A stretch of 64,000 bases of DNA from Monodelphis domestica (GCF_027887165.1 NC_077229.1:206090753-206154752); one strand, 5' to 3'; positions 22,619-36,022 are shown, counted from the first letter of the stretch. Numbers and translations: made by a program. Notes: generated by a model from the letters alone, not told the origin.

Positions 22619-22866
22619 TTTTCCTCACTCCCTCCAGCCTTAAAGCAGAATTCTTTTTCATTATCAGTAACTAGAACTTTTTCATCAATCACCCATAAGT
22701 AGCTACCTTCTACATATCATTAAAATATATTCCTAGACAATATCAAATATTTAAATAAACACAATAGTGGGAGGTGGGAGAGATCCATGTCTTCTGCCAG
22801 GTAAAAATTGGCAAAAGGAAGAGGGAATAGGCAACATACCAAGGATTTGGTAATAATTCTCCAAAA

Positions 22867-22987
22867 TATCATAGAACTGGGTAGGAAACAGTTAGACAAT
22901 TTAGCCAGGGTCACATTGAAAGTATCACCGAACTGGGTAAGAAATAGTTAAACAACTTAGCCAAGGTCACATTGAAAGTCAGTCGAA
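22867..22987. repeat. 56-bp direct tandem duplication in a MIR-like piece
   Basis: ACTGGGTAGGAAACAGTTAG… at 22876 recurs as ACTGGGTAAGAAATAGTTAA… at 22932. There are 5 differences in 48 aligned bases, all transitions. Confidence 0.85.
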
Positions 22988-24892
22988 GAGCTGGGCAGAG
23001 AGCCCAGGACCCTGGCTCCTCGTCGTTTCAGGAAGCAGACCGCACTTTGACATTTAATCGGTGAGACATTTTGTTTGTGTTTGAGCATTCCCCTGCAATA
23101 TTTGCAACCCAAACATTGTAGCACAGAGTCAGCACTGAAGAAACTGGGAAGACAAGCTGACTGGAAGCCAAAGTGAGGGTCCCAGTGGATTTAAGTGTAC
23201 AATGAAAGCCAGCTTGCTACAGTAAATGGTGGCATAAATACCATCTTTTCAGTTTTTTTATTTTTTAATCTTTGATGTTCATACAGGTCAAATCCCTTTG
23301 CAATCAATGCCATAATAATAAAAAGGTTTCTGGTCCTCCTGCCAGTGGTCCACTTACTTCAAACCAAATTCAATACAACAAAATGCTTTCAGCACCCAGG
23401 AAAAGCTGCTGCAATGGGATCCAGTCTCTGGTGCCCCAGATAAATTCCTTTAACAAATATATGGGTTCTTTCTGTTGTTATTGGCACTCTGATTCTCTTT
23501 AATGGTATCCCTTCAAGTATTTTTAAGGGTCAAAAGAGCACTTGAAATTCAGAGAAAGTCCCATTGGCAATTTTCCAGATTCTAAGTGTAAGGCTGAAGG
23601 TAGAAAATTGAGCAGTCCCTGATGAAGGATACATGGCAGACCTGCTTCTGGCTCTGGAATCATTGGAAGATGCATGTCTTGCTTCCTTGGAATAAAAAAG
23701 AGAAAATACATTCCCTTCAACAATTCTTCAAAATCAATAGTGTAGACAAACTGAACAAATGTACAGAAAGCACCTTACCAGAACATAACTTTTTTATTGC
23801 TCCCTCTATCATTGTCATCTTCTGTTGTAGAAGATGACCCTGGGAGTGGTGTTATTATTACTCTGAAGAATGCTTTGCATTTGGGTGAAGCTATGCAAAG
23901 TGGAATCAGAAGGACCAGCAGAGAATGTATGATGACGATAGCATATTAAATAGAAATGAAAATGCAAAACGTAATGTTAATTCAGAGAGAGCCCAAGGGG
24001 ACAGAATAACATCTTTTTTTGTTTGTGTTTGTTGTTTTATTTGGTCCTAATTTGTTGATAGAACTCATAGCACAGAAACTAAAGTCAGGACTTAGATGGA
24101 CGGGTTTTCATATTGGAGGTGCTTTCCACAGATCTCTATTTTGGCTTATCTCCCCACCTGAAGTATCCCTTGGGAACATAAAGTTAGGTGTGTAACTAGG
24201 TCTCCCCCCCCAAAAAAAATGGAAAAGGAAAGTGCTTTCATCTCCCACGCAAAGATTCAGATTAATGACATGTAGGAAGGATTGTGTTGGAATAAGTTCC
24301 ATGGACCATGCATTGGGATAGGTCTGGGGGACCTTCCCTTGGAGCATGTGCTGAGAATTCTGAGGACACCTGCTACTCAACACTGAAGAGCTTGGTTCTT
24401 TGGGATGACACTACACACCTTTTCCCTTAGTCAAGACCAAGGATATAGACCAGGTTTGTGAAATATTTATGAAACGGTCATTCTCAGTGTGGTCTTAATG
24501 GTGGCAAGGAGAGTATATAAGGGCAGGTGAGTTCACATGTTACCAAAGAGTTAATCCTGTTAAAAGAATTTGACTTAGTTCTTCAAAACTATAATGCAAA
24601 TTAGCAATCAAGTGGGCCATACTAAGCTACTCTTGGTTATACTCTAGATTAATATATAGTACCTTTAGGGTTTTGTATAGGATTTCAGTCCTTATTTTGC
24701 ATTTTAGATGAAGATCTTTGTTGATCATTATTAAGCTGATTTCAGTTCGTTGATGGAAAAATGACTCTATGTGGGCATTTTCTCATTTTGAGTGATTCCA
24801 ACCCAAAGGTGCAGTCTATCTAGATGTTAATTCTTATCCATAAAATCTCCATTGTGGATATGCTCCATTTGCTGGGGGCCTTAATAAAAATG
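22988..24892. other. Unassigned, repeat-poor sequence
   Basis: 1.9 kb without a recognised element and the most unique-looking stretch of the window. No open frame longer than about 90 codons and no domain is seen. A TTTCAG…GTGAGA arrangement at about 23030-23066 could be read as a tiny exon but has no other support. Confidence 0.4.
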
Positions 24893-25125
24893 CTTAGTAT
24901 TTAGAGGACTCTTTAAGGTTTTGAAACCATTTTACAAATGTTATCTCATTTGATCTCCATAACATCCCCAGAATAGAGGTGCTTTTATTATCTCCATTTT
25001 ACAGATGGGGAAATTGAAACAAATGGCAATTAAGTGACTTGCCCAGGGTCTGAAGGTCTGAGATTGCATTTGAATTCTGGTCTTTCTAAATCTAGGTGCC
25101 ATACATTATCCATTCTACCATCTAA
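24893..25125 (-). repeat. MIR/THER1-type SINE
   Basis: TTTTACAGATGGGGAAATTG and TGACTTGCCCAGGGTCTGAA in minus order, with a diverged 5' part. Confidence 0.82.
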
Positions 25126-25599
25126 ATGGCTTCTTCTAAGTCTTTTTACAATTTGCAGGTAACAGTGCAATAGGTGGACATCCAGCCCTCTGTCTTGTTA
25201 CATACCCTGACTCACTTCCATTTCTAGTTATATCTTTTGCTGCTAATATCTCTTACATTATTTGTGGTATAGCGGTCAGTATTGGGAGTATACCATAGCC
25301 TACTTGTATTCACCAGACTTGCAATATGCTGTAGCCTACATATGCCCATCATATAACCCTCCATTGTCCCTATGGGTCATGCACAACTTTGATTCCTTAC
25401 ATTGTTCTTAAATTCACAGCATAAAATACCTTCCTTAGAGATCATTTCTGTTATTAAAACAAACCAACAAACAAAAATTATGGGGTTTTATGTGCAAGAA
25501 TGCAGTTTGGAATTGTTTAAAGCACCAAACAGTATCTCAAAAGCAATCTAGCCCCCCCCCTCAGTTTTGAATCCAACTTATTTTTCATCTGCAATGACT

Positions 25600-25745
25600 A
25601 TTAATCAACAATCATTTATCAAATATCTACTATGTTCCGAGAAAAGTGCTATGTTCTGGGAATACAAATAAAAAATTTAAAAATTCTTATTCTCAAGGAG
25701 TTTAATTTCTATTCAAGGAGATAGACAGATGTCTGTCTAGTATAT
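25600..25745 (+). repeat. L2-like fragment
   Basis: TCATTTATCAAATATCTACT…, GTGCTATGTTCTGGGAATAC and CTCAAGGAGTTTAATTTCTA, as in other L2-like pieces at 16150 and 29900. Bases 25126-25599 are unassigned. Confidence 0.6.
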
Positions 25746-28574
25746 GACTGGCTAGTATGTATAGAACACACTGAAACAATGTAGTGACCATATCATAGTC
25801 TGTGCATCAGACAAATTTAATCCATTTAGCTTCTTCTATAAGGGTCAGTAGGCTGATCTCTTTTGGATTACCATAGATTTTATTGAAGAATCTAGGTAAT
25901 ATTCAGAAATATCAAAACAATCAGCATAGTGTCATCTATAAGCAGGAACATCTGCAGAGTCTCCACATTTACAGGACATCCCTCTTCCATTTGAAATTTG
26001 TGCAAGAAATCTTTTATAATGGTGTTGGCCTCTTTAGATATCATATACCTCTTTGATGTATAAAGCAATGTTAATTATCACAGGATCATTGAACAGACAT
26101 TTTGAAGTGGTCACATGTATCAAAAAATATGACATGTTCTTAACACACATAAAGCTCCTTATTGGAGAAAATCTTTGAAGACAATAGTTTGTGCTACTGA
26201 AACAAGTGGTTTTTGTGATGGTGTTTGTTTGTTTTTTGTAATCACAAAAAATAATGAAGAAGAGCCTTATGTTCTCATTATCTTTTGGTAAATTATGACT
26301 ATAATTTATAAATGTGGTCAACTTTAGAATTTCACTAAGAGAGTCTATGTGTTACTTTCAAATACCCTCAGTTCATGTAGATCTCCTCATGAAGATTTTA
26401 TAAAAATGTGAAAGTAGGCAAGTGGGTTGATTCTGCTGTTCTCTAGATTGCCTTTTTTGGTTATTAATTTAGTCAGTGATTCCCCCTCCATTTTTTTAGT
26501 TTCTTCCCCTACCCAAATTATCTTGTGAAATGATTCCATGATGTTTTGAAGATTGGATTGCTGCAAGCATGCATTTCTTTATAATGTACTTGGTTTAGTC
26601 CATATAGTCATCTCTAATTTGTCTTTTTCACTGTCATTTATACTTCTTAGATTGGCATATGGAGGAATTGAAGAATTAGGTTCCAAATATGGTGGTTCCT
26701 ATGTCACTGATGATAAAAATAGATCACTATAGAAACAATGGAAAATCTGGTCCGTTTTATTTCTATTTATTGTTCTTCGGTCAGTTTCAGCTACGAATGC
26801 CTTTGGGAAATGTGGTTCAGTTGGGCCTTAATCCCAGATTTCTGGAGATATTGTTTTTTTATTCCTTTATTTTCCCCCATTTTATGAGGTGATGCCGTTC
26901 AGAATCTTTTGTTATCTTCCTTCATAATGTTTTACAAATGAGTTTATATTATAAACTAGTGTTATCCTTGGCTTCTTTCTCTCTCTATTTGACGAGGTTA
27001 TGAAATGTTTACTGGCTAAGTCATTTTCTGGTCTTTTTTGGCCTCATCATTGTGGTAATTGCTTTATATTAGTCAAATTTTTGAAAGTAGTATAAAGGAG
27101 GAAAAAGAATCAAGGGAGATTCTGATCAATTTGAAGAGTTGCTCAGTCAGCTTGATAAGATTATATGACATAGATCATTGTTTGGAAGCAACTGATAGAT
27201 CAAAGGGAACTCTAATGATAAGTTGATTGAAGATCAGCAGAGTTTCCTCTTGGTCTATAAGTAAGCATTCTTTCTTGACTTTTATTTTGTATCTTCTTCC
27301 AGAGAGCATTCGGGTGATAGAAGGTGGCTGGATAGGATTTCTCATTCTCCTCCTTCAAGGATCAATAAGAGTGACTCACAGGAGAAGCGTATGTCATTTG
27401 GAGTGCTTTGTGTTTTTTTATTTGTTCCTATCAATCCATAGTGCCTTATGTTCTTTCTATGGGATAGAATAAAGGCCACACTATTCCTCAAACCTATAGT
27501 ATGGAGCATCAACTGTCTATTTAGGAGTTAGTGACCCTCACCTGTATTTGGGGAAACCTAGACAGAAACTATACTGAAACTTGATCGTGGAGTTTTTCCT
27601 GAATTAACTCCAGGTGTAGACAAAAAGTCAAAAAGAAAAACTAACTCTTGGGAGTTGGTCCCTGGTCTTGGACACTGTTTATATGAGTCTAGAATCCCTG
27701 GAGAAAAGAAAGAGGGATAGGGGAACTGGACCATGGAATATGAACCATAATTAAGCATAAATTTTATTTAGTTACTTTTTTAAAAATCTATGACCAATTC
27801 TGTCTTTGGACAGTAATCCATTTCTATACTTGGTGCTCTTGTCCTATGGCCATTACACAAACATCTTACTTAGGATCTTGAATCCCTTGGATCCTTTACC
27901 AAGGTCTCTAACCCATTATCTCTCAGTCTGCAAGTCTATAGCCCTATTCTTTCTTGGACTGTGGACCCTATCTTCATAGATCCTAGATCCATGGTACCTG
28001 CTCCTCCCAAACTAAGCTAACTTTCTGAACTTTGAAACCAGATTGCCTGCATCCTTCACCTTTGCTAACTTTTTAGACAATTTCTAGGCTGCCTGACTTC
28101 CACTACTTGCTTGCTAACTATACAAACATATGATCTTTAATCCTTTGTGTTCATGGTTAACATGTTATATAGTGTCATAACTCAATTTATAGTGATTTTT
28201 TGTAATTTCCCTTTTCATGTCATAGATTATTCAATATAAGCTGCATTTATAAGAATCCCTCAGTCTGTGATGACTAGTTCCCCAGAATTATGTGTCTGCC
28301 ACTATGGTTATCTAGTTGTAATGCCTCTCCTATATTATTGAAAGTATACTTTAGCTGGTCCTGCTGCTTCTTCTGCAACTGATCTTCCTTAGATTGCCTT
28401 TCTCTCATCTATTTCTCAATCATGCACTAATAGAGAATTCGGTTCCAAGGAAGCATGCTGATTCTGGTGATTTGCTTTTTCAACTGTCAGCCTGTTCCTA
28501 GGCAGTTTTCTATCCTAGTATTGAAGCTCATGGATAGTTTTGCACTCCTTGCTGCCATATAAATCAGGGACTTC
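25746..28574. other. Mostly unassigned; possible old LINE pieces
   Basis: No intact element is seen. A segment at 26375-26430 (CATGAAGATTTTATAAAAAT…AAGTAGG) is similar to 36980-37020, suggesting a dispersed, perhaps RTE-type LINE, but I cannot prove it. Open frames of 60-95 codons carry no domain. Confidence 0.3.
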
Positions 28575-28773
28575 AGGGACAGCTGGGTGACTCAGTAGAT
28601 TGAGAGCCAGGCCTAGAGACGAGAGGTCCTAGGTTCAAATATGACCTCAGACACTTCCTAGCTATGTGACCCTGGGCAAGTCATTTGACTTTCATTGCCT
28701 TGCCCTTACCTTTCTTCCACCTTAAACCAATACACAGTATTGATTCTAAGATGGAAGGTAAGGGTTTAAAAAA
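28575..28773 (+). repeat. Marsupial tRNA-like SINE (type A), full length
   Basis: Head GGACAGCTGGGTGACTCAG, core CTAGCTATGTGACCCTGGGC and tail GATTCTAAGATGGAAGGTAA. This is the best-preserved plus-strand copy. Bases 28774-29227 are unassigned. Confidence 0.95.
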
Positions 28774-29227
28774 TAAACAAATGAATGAATAAATAAACCA
28801 TAGGCTTCATTTGAAGATCTTCCATAGCTCACTTGTATAGGACCTTGATCATCTTCAAATTCATCATGCATCTATAGTACCAGGGTACCTGACAAATGGT
28901 TCCCAGTCCCTTTTTATTTCTTCTTGAACATGTGCTTCCCAAATATAGTCATGGACAGAAAGATAGTCATTCTTGAATGATACTTTCAAGGGTTTTTAAT
29001 GATACTTCTGGTTAGTGCAATTGTATGTGTTTCATTGAAGACTAAAAGACCCAGGAGCAGCAGTCAGTAATGGGGTGACTTCTTTGAATAAAAGCAGTAT
29101 AAAAAGCAAAGGGGTAGGGAAAAAAGCAAAAACAAAAATAAAACCACCTAGCAATTGGCTTTATAAAGTAAGGCCAATGCAAAAGGCCAAAGGATTGTCT
29201 CTATAAATATGCTGATTGTGTGTGTGG

Positions 29228-29428
29228 GGGGGGTCAGCTAGATGGCTCTGTGGATAGAGAACCAACCTTAGAGACAGGAGATCCTGAGTTCAAATTTGAT
29301 CTCAGACACTTCCTAGCTGTGTGACATTCGGAAAACCACCTAATCCCCATTGCCTTGTCCTTACCACTCTTCTGCCTTGGAACCAATACATAGTATTATT
29401 TCTAAGATGGAAAGTAAAGGTTTTTTTT
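29228..29428 (+). repeat. Marsupial tRNA-like SINE (type A)
   Basis: GGTCAGCTAGATGGCTCTG head, CTAGCTGTGTGACATTCGG core, and TCTAAGATGGAAAGTAAAGG tail. Confidence 0.93.
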
Positions 29429-29884
29429 AAAAAGAACATACACATATACCAATTTGTCTCTGCTTTCATAATTCTAAAATATAGTTGATGGATTCTAAGA
29501 ATCATGCTGCACATTTACTTCCTTCCCACCCCTACAAGAGGCATTTAATATATTACATGAAGAACATTGCCAAATGATTTTCCATGATTATACCATAAAA
29601 CAAGCATAAAAACTTTGTTACACTGTAAAAGATCTAAACCTTTACTCATTGCAAGAGGATACTGTCATCTTTTGCATTCATTGCCACAGGAGAAGCCTCA
29701 AGGCCACTCTCTCAATAAATAACTAATTAGTGTTCAGTTCTCATTGATGGATGACATTTGTAATAATATGACCAACTAAGACAAGTTTCTGACAAATATA
29801 GATATATATCTGATAAATATATAAATATAGAAAAATATACATTGATAGGGCCATTTACAAAGTGTCCTCACTCTCCCAGGAACA
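29429..29884. other. Unassigned AT-rich sequence
   Basis: No recognisable content. Confidence 0.4.
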
Positions 29885-30020
29885 CTCATCCAGTCAATAA
29901 ATTGAACTCAATAAAATTACATGCTTAATATTGTGCTAAGCTCTGGGAATTCAAATACAAACAGAAGTAAGCACAGTCCCTGTTCCCAAAGAACTTAAAT
30001 TCTAATTGGGAAGACAATAC
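29885..30020 (+). repeat. L2-like fragment
   Basis: ATTGTGCTAAGCTCTGGGAA and CAGTCCCTGTTCCCAAAGAA in L2 order. Bases 30021-30424 are unassigned. Confidence 0.6.
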
Positions 30021-30424
30021 ATAAAACCTAACTGAAAAGGGGAGCTAGGGAAGAAGGTGCTGAGTGCAAAGACATGATAAAATCTAGAGTAGTGTAGAAT
30101 GTTGGGAAATGATGCAATAGCTGGCTTGGGTATCTTCCTTAAAGGGAAGTTATGGGAACAGCCCTCCACCCACCAATTAGAGGGAGTAGCCCCTAGGGTT
30201 TGTGAATTCAAGAACAGAACACATTTCCCTGCTTCTGCATGGACAAACTCAGAGAGACATACACGTCACTTTATAGACAAATTGAGGAAGTTGATTTTGG
30301 ACTGAAAGCAGAGAATTCCATAGTTTGTAGTCTTGTATGACTGTACAGGCTGGAAAATGGTACAGAAGTTCCTATTCTTCCTTAACTTGTTTGCTTCAGC
30401 TAGGCTGAAATGAGTAGTTGTAAT

Positions 30425-30565
30425 AGGATCATAGATATAAAGGTGAATCTCAGAAGCAACCTAGTCCATCCTCATTTTTCAGATGAGTTCCTTGAGGACC
30501 AAGAAGATTAAGTGACTTGTCCAAGGACTCACAGGTAGTAAGCATAAAAGGTAGTCTTTGAATCC
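30425..30565 (-). repeat. MIR3-like SINE
   Basis: GGATCATAGATATAAAGG at the start and AAGTGACTTGTCCAAGGACT downstream, in minus order. Confidence 0.7.
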
Positions 30566-31689
30566 AAATTATATGAATCTAGAAATAGTGATGATAATAA
30601 TATCACCAGTGCCAGATGGCCTCTGAGGCCCATTCTTACAAGCTTAAGATTAATTATGTCCAATGGCATCAGTAATAGATACAACTTATTTTAGTTGCTA
30701 AATCAAGGTGAATATTTCTCCTCTGCTACATGCCTTCCTATCTTTCTTGGCTTCTGCGCATCTAACACTTGGATCCACCATGAAAGCAGCTGCATAGTGG
30801 GTGTAGTTTTTCTGAGTGGGCACAGATCTGTTTAATTCCAATCACATGCACAAATCTAGAGTTGTAAGGAATTCATTCTTAAATTAGTCAATCACCAAGC
30901 ATTTATTAAGTGTTCACTATGTGCCAATTAAATCTTCTGATATTCATTAATATGAACAAACTTAGAACCTTCTGAGAGACACTTTTTCATTGTTGCATCC
31001 AATCATATGTGATAAGTCTTTAAGTAAATAGTTTCCCTACCTAGGAGCTATAGTAAAGTAGCAAAATCATACATGTCAAAATGATCAAAGAGAGCCCCTT
31101 TCCTCCTACCTATCTTTTCCTACCATCAGAGATTCAGAACAGTTAAGCTATGGGGACAAGAGAGAAACAGTTACTACTGTTCTAAGGAGAATAATAATTC
31201 TATCTCACTGAACTGTCAATTGGTAAGAGATAAAAGCAATAGATGCAGAATTTCTGTAAGAGTATAGATTATAGGCTGACCCATTATTCTGTGAAGAATC
31301 ATTTGTTTTAGAAAGAGGGAGAGTAAGAGAATCAGGTGAGACCTCTTCAAGAGGGGAAAGCAAAGCCAAGGGATTTAAAGTTCTAGAGCCTCTCTGAATT
31401 CACCTGTATCCATGTATGTGGCTAGGAAAGATTTGTGGACTATGCTATGTTAGCAATACTACTGTATATACTTCCTTTTCTTCCAGTTTCCTTCCAGTTG
31501 GTGAGCTTATCTCCAGAACTTCCATTGGAGGAAATTTCAATGCCAGCCATACTCATTTTAAACCTAGCTTAGTCCATGACTCTCGAGAATACTCTGGAAA
31601 CTCCATAACTCCACCATATCTTCTATGCCAGTAGCACCAACTTCCCACCTCTCCCCTTTTATCTCTGTTAATATGTAATCTTTCTCCAT
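30566..31689. other. Unassigned; short L2-like piece near 30885-30930
   Basis: AAGCATTTATTAAGTGTTCACT at about 30899 is L2-like; the remainder is unrecognised. Confidence 0.35.
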
Positions 31690-31795
31690 TAGAATGCAAG
31701 CTCTTTGAGGACAAGAGCTATTATTTTTTTTCTATCTGTTTGCATTTATATTCCTAGATAAGCACAGTGACTGTCATATAGTTGGTTGGCTGGCT
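31690..31795 (+). repeat. L2 3' end
   Basis: AGAATGCAAGCTCTTTGAGG, then a degraded terminus. Confidence 0.7.
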
Positions 31796-31817
31796 GTAGT
31801 CCTTTGAGCAAAAAATG

Positions 31818-32250
31818 GATTTAAGTGATGCAGAGTTAAATCAACCTCATTTTCTCTTCCAAAGTCATCAAAGTCCAGTGGCAGGACAAAAGTCAAGATG
31901 AATGGTGATGACTCAGATGCAGTGGATGACCTTGGCTTCTTCAGTGTCTAACCAAGCTCTCAGCATTGCACAGCACCTGCTTCCACTAATTTTATGACTA
32001 TTGGAACAAATTGTTCTCATCTGCCCCTTCCTCTCCCTATCTCACTGATGGGTTTGAGGCCTGTTATACAATCAACCTGGTTTAGTCCAACTTCTGAAAG
32101 GGTTTCCTGGGTTGTGGCCATCTAGCAAGCTATAGTTTCTTGGAGCCACAGGTAGGAGCTGCAATGGCAGCAGCTGAATCCCAAAGAAGGAAAACAGCCC
32201 TGAGTCCTCACACCATTGGTCTTCTATGAACATCCCATACATCCCATAGT
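31818..32250 (-). repeat. Dispersed repeat R1, inverted copy
   Basis: The reverse complement matches 38824-39376 in order: GGATGTTCATAGAAGACC, TGTGGCTCCAAGAAACTATA, GATGAGAACAATTTGTTCCA, GCCAAGGTCATCCACTGCAT and CCACTGGACTTTGATGACT. Long deletions separate the blocks. Probably a marsupial repeat family that I cannot name. Confidence 0.75.
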
Positions 32251-32254
32251 AAGG

Positions 32255-32490
32255 CACCTGCTCTGTGCCAAGAGCTGGGCAAAGTGCTTTATAAATATTA
32301 TCTCAGTGGGTATTCACAATAACCTTGTGAATTTGGTGTTATTTTCCTCATTTTATACTGAAGAAAACTGAAGCAAATAAAACTTAAATAACATGGTCAG
32401 GATCACATAGCTAGAAAGTATTTGGGGCTGGATTTGAACTTAGGTTTCCAAGACACCAGGGCCTATAGTCTTTCCACTATGGCCTAGCCA
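32255..32490 (-). repeat. MIR/THER1-type SINE
   Basis: GTGCTTTATAAATATTATCT, AAGAAAACTGAAGCAAATAA and GATCACATAGCTAGAAAGT in minus order. Confidence 0.83.
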
Positions 32491-32515
32491 TTTCAAAACA
32501 TATTTTGGTTGCTAT

Positions 32516-32618
32516 TTATCTGTCTGTCCATCTGTCTATCAATCTATCTATTTGTATCTGTCCATCTGTCTATCAATCTATCTATTTGTATCTGTCCATC
32601 TGTCTGTCTGTCTGCCTA
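32516..32618. repeat. CTGT/CTAT tetranucleotide tract with a 34-bp higher-order unit
   Basis: A 34-bp unit starting CTGTCCATCTGTCTATCAAT begins at 32524 and repeats exactly at 32558, then partly at 32592. A (TG)n run also lies at 32797-32812. A 144-codon open frame (32552-32986) is driven by the repeat. Confidence 0.9.
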
Positions 32619-32812
32619 TGGTTTTGAGTACTGGTAACTCTAGTGTTTGGGAGATAAATGATTCTGTGTTAAAAGTCAATGACAACTCTGTTCTCACCAA
32701 CATTTGTTTTCTTGGGCATATCTATTTTATTTATTTATTATATTTAGAGGTTGTAAAACTCCAGAGTTTTGGAAACCAGGTTTTTTATTTAGGAGTGTGT
32801 GTGTGTGTGTGT

Positions 32813-33364
32813 GAGGGGGTAGTTTGCCTTAAAATACTTCAGAGAGGTGCAGAAAATTCAGAAGTACCAGTCATTGACATTCATGAAGCAATCTTCAGAA
32901 ACTTTAAGGGATCACACTGGCCAAATCATTTAGTCATGTCTGATTCTGCTATAGACTCAGCCCACAATTTTTCAGCATATAGATAGAGCTTTCAGGCTCA
33001 GAGATAATAGGTATTTTTTAGCTCTGTATGAGGTAGGCTAAGGCATGCAATCTGTTATTTTTTCCCTCTGTAAATCATCTAACTTTACTGCTCTTAATGG
33101 AAACTACACATAGGCAATCAAAGTAAAATTATATATCTGAGTTGCAGAACTGATGAAACCAATATCCTGCTGATTCTCTAGAACGAAAAGCATCAAAGTT
33201 AGTTTGTGTCCTTTGTGTGGGTGAGCCCTCCCCAAAGCTATTTGACATTCAACTTTTTTATATACAACTCAATAGCCTTAAAAACTAAACTAAACTATTA
33301 AAGGTTAAAACTGCCCTAAGACTTTTGGAACACATTGTTGCATGCAACTGACTTATATTCTCAT
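32813..33364. other. Unassigned non-coding sequence
   Basis: No recognisable content. Confidence 0.35.
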
Positions 33365-33500
33365 AGGTACCTCAGAGATAGTTTGGAATAGCACAAAGGG
33401 CACTGAGTTTTGAGTCAGAGGAACTGACTATGGGTATTTACTTCATCATCTGGAAAATGAAAAGGTTGGGAAAATTGCAAGATTCTATAAAATGTTGCCC
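33365..33500 (+). repeat. MIR-like SINE fragment
   Basis: AGCACAAAGGGCACTGAGTT…GAGTCAGAGG head and TCATCATCTGGAAAATGAAA end, with the core deleted. Confidence 0.6.
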
Positions 33501-34715
33501 CTGTACTTCCTTTATTTTAGATGTTAGAGAGTTGTTTATTAAAGGGTAATTGAACAGTTTTTGATATTCACATTGAAGTGCCCTAACTCTTGCCTTACCA
33601 CTAGCTGTGAGAACTCTTTTAAGACTTGCATCTGGAAAAGTAACTAGAATAGATTAAAGACTATATGTGAAAACAATTGCTAACTAGCTTGCCACTATCT
33701 TACTATGTCTATTGGGGTTTCATGCAAGGGATAGCAATATGATATGGTGTCTCTAACATCCAATGTGCTTAAGACTTACATTGGCAGCAACTCCCTTACA
33801 TCCTTCAGTCCACAAACATCAGACTAAAGGAAAATCCAAATTGGCCATTCATCAGGAAAATCTTACAGAATCCTGGGTAGAGATTTTCTCTAAGCTGGTT
33901 CTCTCTGAAAAGAAAGGGATTCAAGAAACTTGAACAGGAGATAGCACATAACATTATCTGTTATAATACAGAATTCAATATGAGGAAGATGTTCCTTGGG
34001 CCCTAGTCAAGATTTTTCATTACCAAAAGCATTAAAGAAACCTTATTATAGAAGGTATGTGTTATGGCAAAAGTAATTCTTGGATAATATTGGAGAGAGG
34101 CCTTTCAATATATGTGTTGTACCTTTTACATATGGAGATCCCAGAGAAACTTCTCTAGGTTCAGTATACTCCATGAATCTGTGCTACTAGAAACCATGGC
34201 TCTTCAGATCCCAGATATGGGGTTATTTTAATAGTCATACAGAAGACACTAGTTTAAATAGAAGACATTTAATAGCATAGTAAGAAATGTAGTGGTAGAA
34301 TATTTTTCCCCATAAACCTGAGGCACATCTCCTCCCAGTACACATACCAGCTATCAAGAGAATGCAAATGTATAAGGATTATTTGTGAGAGGAATGCATG
34401 TGATCAGAATTCAGAGTCCAATGCTGTAGGAGTATCAATATTTTCTGGTGTTATGTTGCTGTTCTCACTTGACCTGCTGCCTCTTGGTTTTAGGAAGTGT
34501 GTAGTGTCTGTCAGGCATGTAGTCACTGAAGCACACTGTTGGTGCTAGGGGTCACTCTGCTTTGCATATGGGTTCAGAGTTTCTCTTTGTTATCCTTTTC
34601 TGGGCTTCAGGAAAGTCATCAGGACCACTTCTTGGCTATCTTAACTCCCACATGATAAGGCACAATAACCTAAAAATCCTCTCACTTGTAGGTATAGGCT
34701 AATAAAAGCACAAAG
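33501..34715. other. Unassigned non-coding sequence
   Basis: 1.2 kb with no recognised repeat or gene. Confidence 0.4.
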
Positions 34716-34732
34716 ATTGTCTCCAGGACCTG

Positions 34733-35281
34733 TTTTCTAAATCTTCCATTTTGTGGATGAGGTGTTTCATATTTTCCTCAATTTTTTCATTTTTTTAAAT
34801 TTTGTTTTATAGTTTCCTGCTGCCTTGTGAAGTCACTTGCTTCTATTTGTTGTATTCTGGTTTTTAAAGACTAAATTTCGTCCCTGGCTTTTTGATCATC
34901 CTTCTCCTTCTGGTATGATTTTCCTTGGAGGTCATCTTTCATCTCCTTTGCTTCATTTTCAATCTGATTAATTGTTGCTTTCAAGACACTATTTTTTATT
35001 TCCATATGATTTATTTTGCTTTTTAAGTTATTTTCCCAGTTGTCTTCAGCCTCTCTTAATTGTTTTTTGAATTTTATGGTGAGTTCTTCCTAAGCCTTTG
35101 TCCAATTTGCTGGAGTTTCTTTGTTTTTGCTTGATGTTCCTTGATCCTCCTGTGTTTCATTTGCTCTTTGTTCATTGCCTTGATAGAAGCTGTCAGTTGT
35201 AACTTCTTTTTTCTTTTTCTGTTGTTTACTCACATTTACCCCTTCTCTCCCCCCCCACCCCCACATAATTGCTTCTCTCAT
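34733..35281 (-). pseudogene. L1 ORF1 N-terminal half
   Basis: The start MREAIMW…SKQQKKKKEVTTDSF…NEQRANET matches the start of the ORF1 copy at 49032. A Lys/Glu-rich coiled-coil region follows in frame-shifted form. ORF1p normally forms trimers through this coiled coil and coats L1 RNA. Here the RRM and C-terminal domain are missing, so no RNA chaperone could be made. Confidence 0.85.
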
Positions 35282-36022
35282 TTTGTGCTGTATCTGTGAG
35301 TTTGGATTGTTCTTTCCTGAAGAGGCTTCTTCTCTGTTCTGTTGTTTGATCAGGTTGTCTGATCTTCCCTAGCTGACAGCAGAAGCTGAGAAGGAGCTGG
35401 GCTTCCTGCCCTGTGGTTAAGGTTGTTGCCTGTAATTTGTTGCAGCCTTTACTCCATGGAGCTCAGTCAGCGAGGCTCTTGGATTAGTTTGTGGGGGAGG
35501 GGTGTTGGAGCTTGAGTTTCTCTGCCCTCTGAAGGCTTCTTATCTGCCCTTATTGATGAGACTGAGCCAGGGATGAGTTGATCTGCAAAGCTGGCTGAGG
35601 TCAGAACCTTCAGAAGTGGGGGTGGGCAAGATGGAATGTTTCAGCTATGACTGGACTGCCTGTTCTGAGCTTCTAAAGCTGTCTCTATGCTGTCTGTGTT
35701 CTAAGCCCTGAGCCTGGCACAACTTTTCCTGCTAGGTTCTCCCTCTGGACCAGTGAGCACCCTTGACTGCCCAGAAATTCCAGTCAACTGCTGGAGGCTC
35801 AGCACTGTAAGTGAGGGAGGGGTCTTGGGACCTTCCTTCTTCCTTCCCCTTAAACTCATGTAGAGTTCAGGCAGGGGGGGGGCATACCTTTTAAGTTGGG
35901 TCCAGGAGAAGGGTTCCCTAGCTCAGACCTGTTGTTAGATTTGGTTTTCAGTTCCCTGGAAGCATTGTGTTTTTGATCAGTGAGGAAGGGTTTACAGAGG
36001 TCTGAATTTTTGCTGCCTCTAA

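Noticed and set aside
23025..23070. Possible 29-bp exon between TTTCAG and GTGAGA in a small CpG cluster
   Set aside because: Short splice-like motifs are frequent, and no neighbouring exon or coding continuity was found.
32552..32986. 144-codon open frame
   Set aside because: Its first part is the CTGT/CTAT tetranucleotide array, and the rest has no domain.
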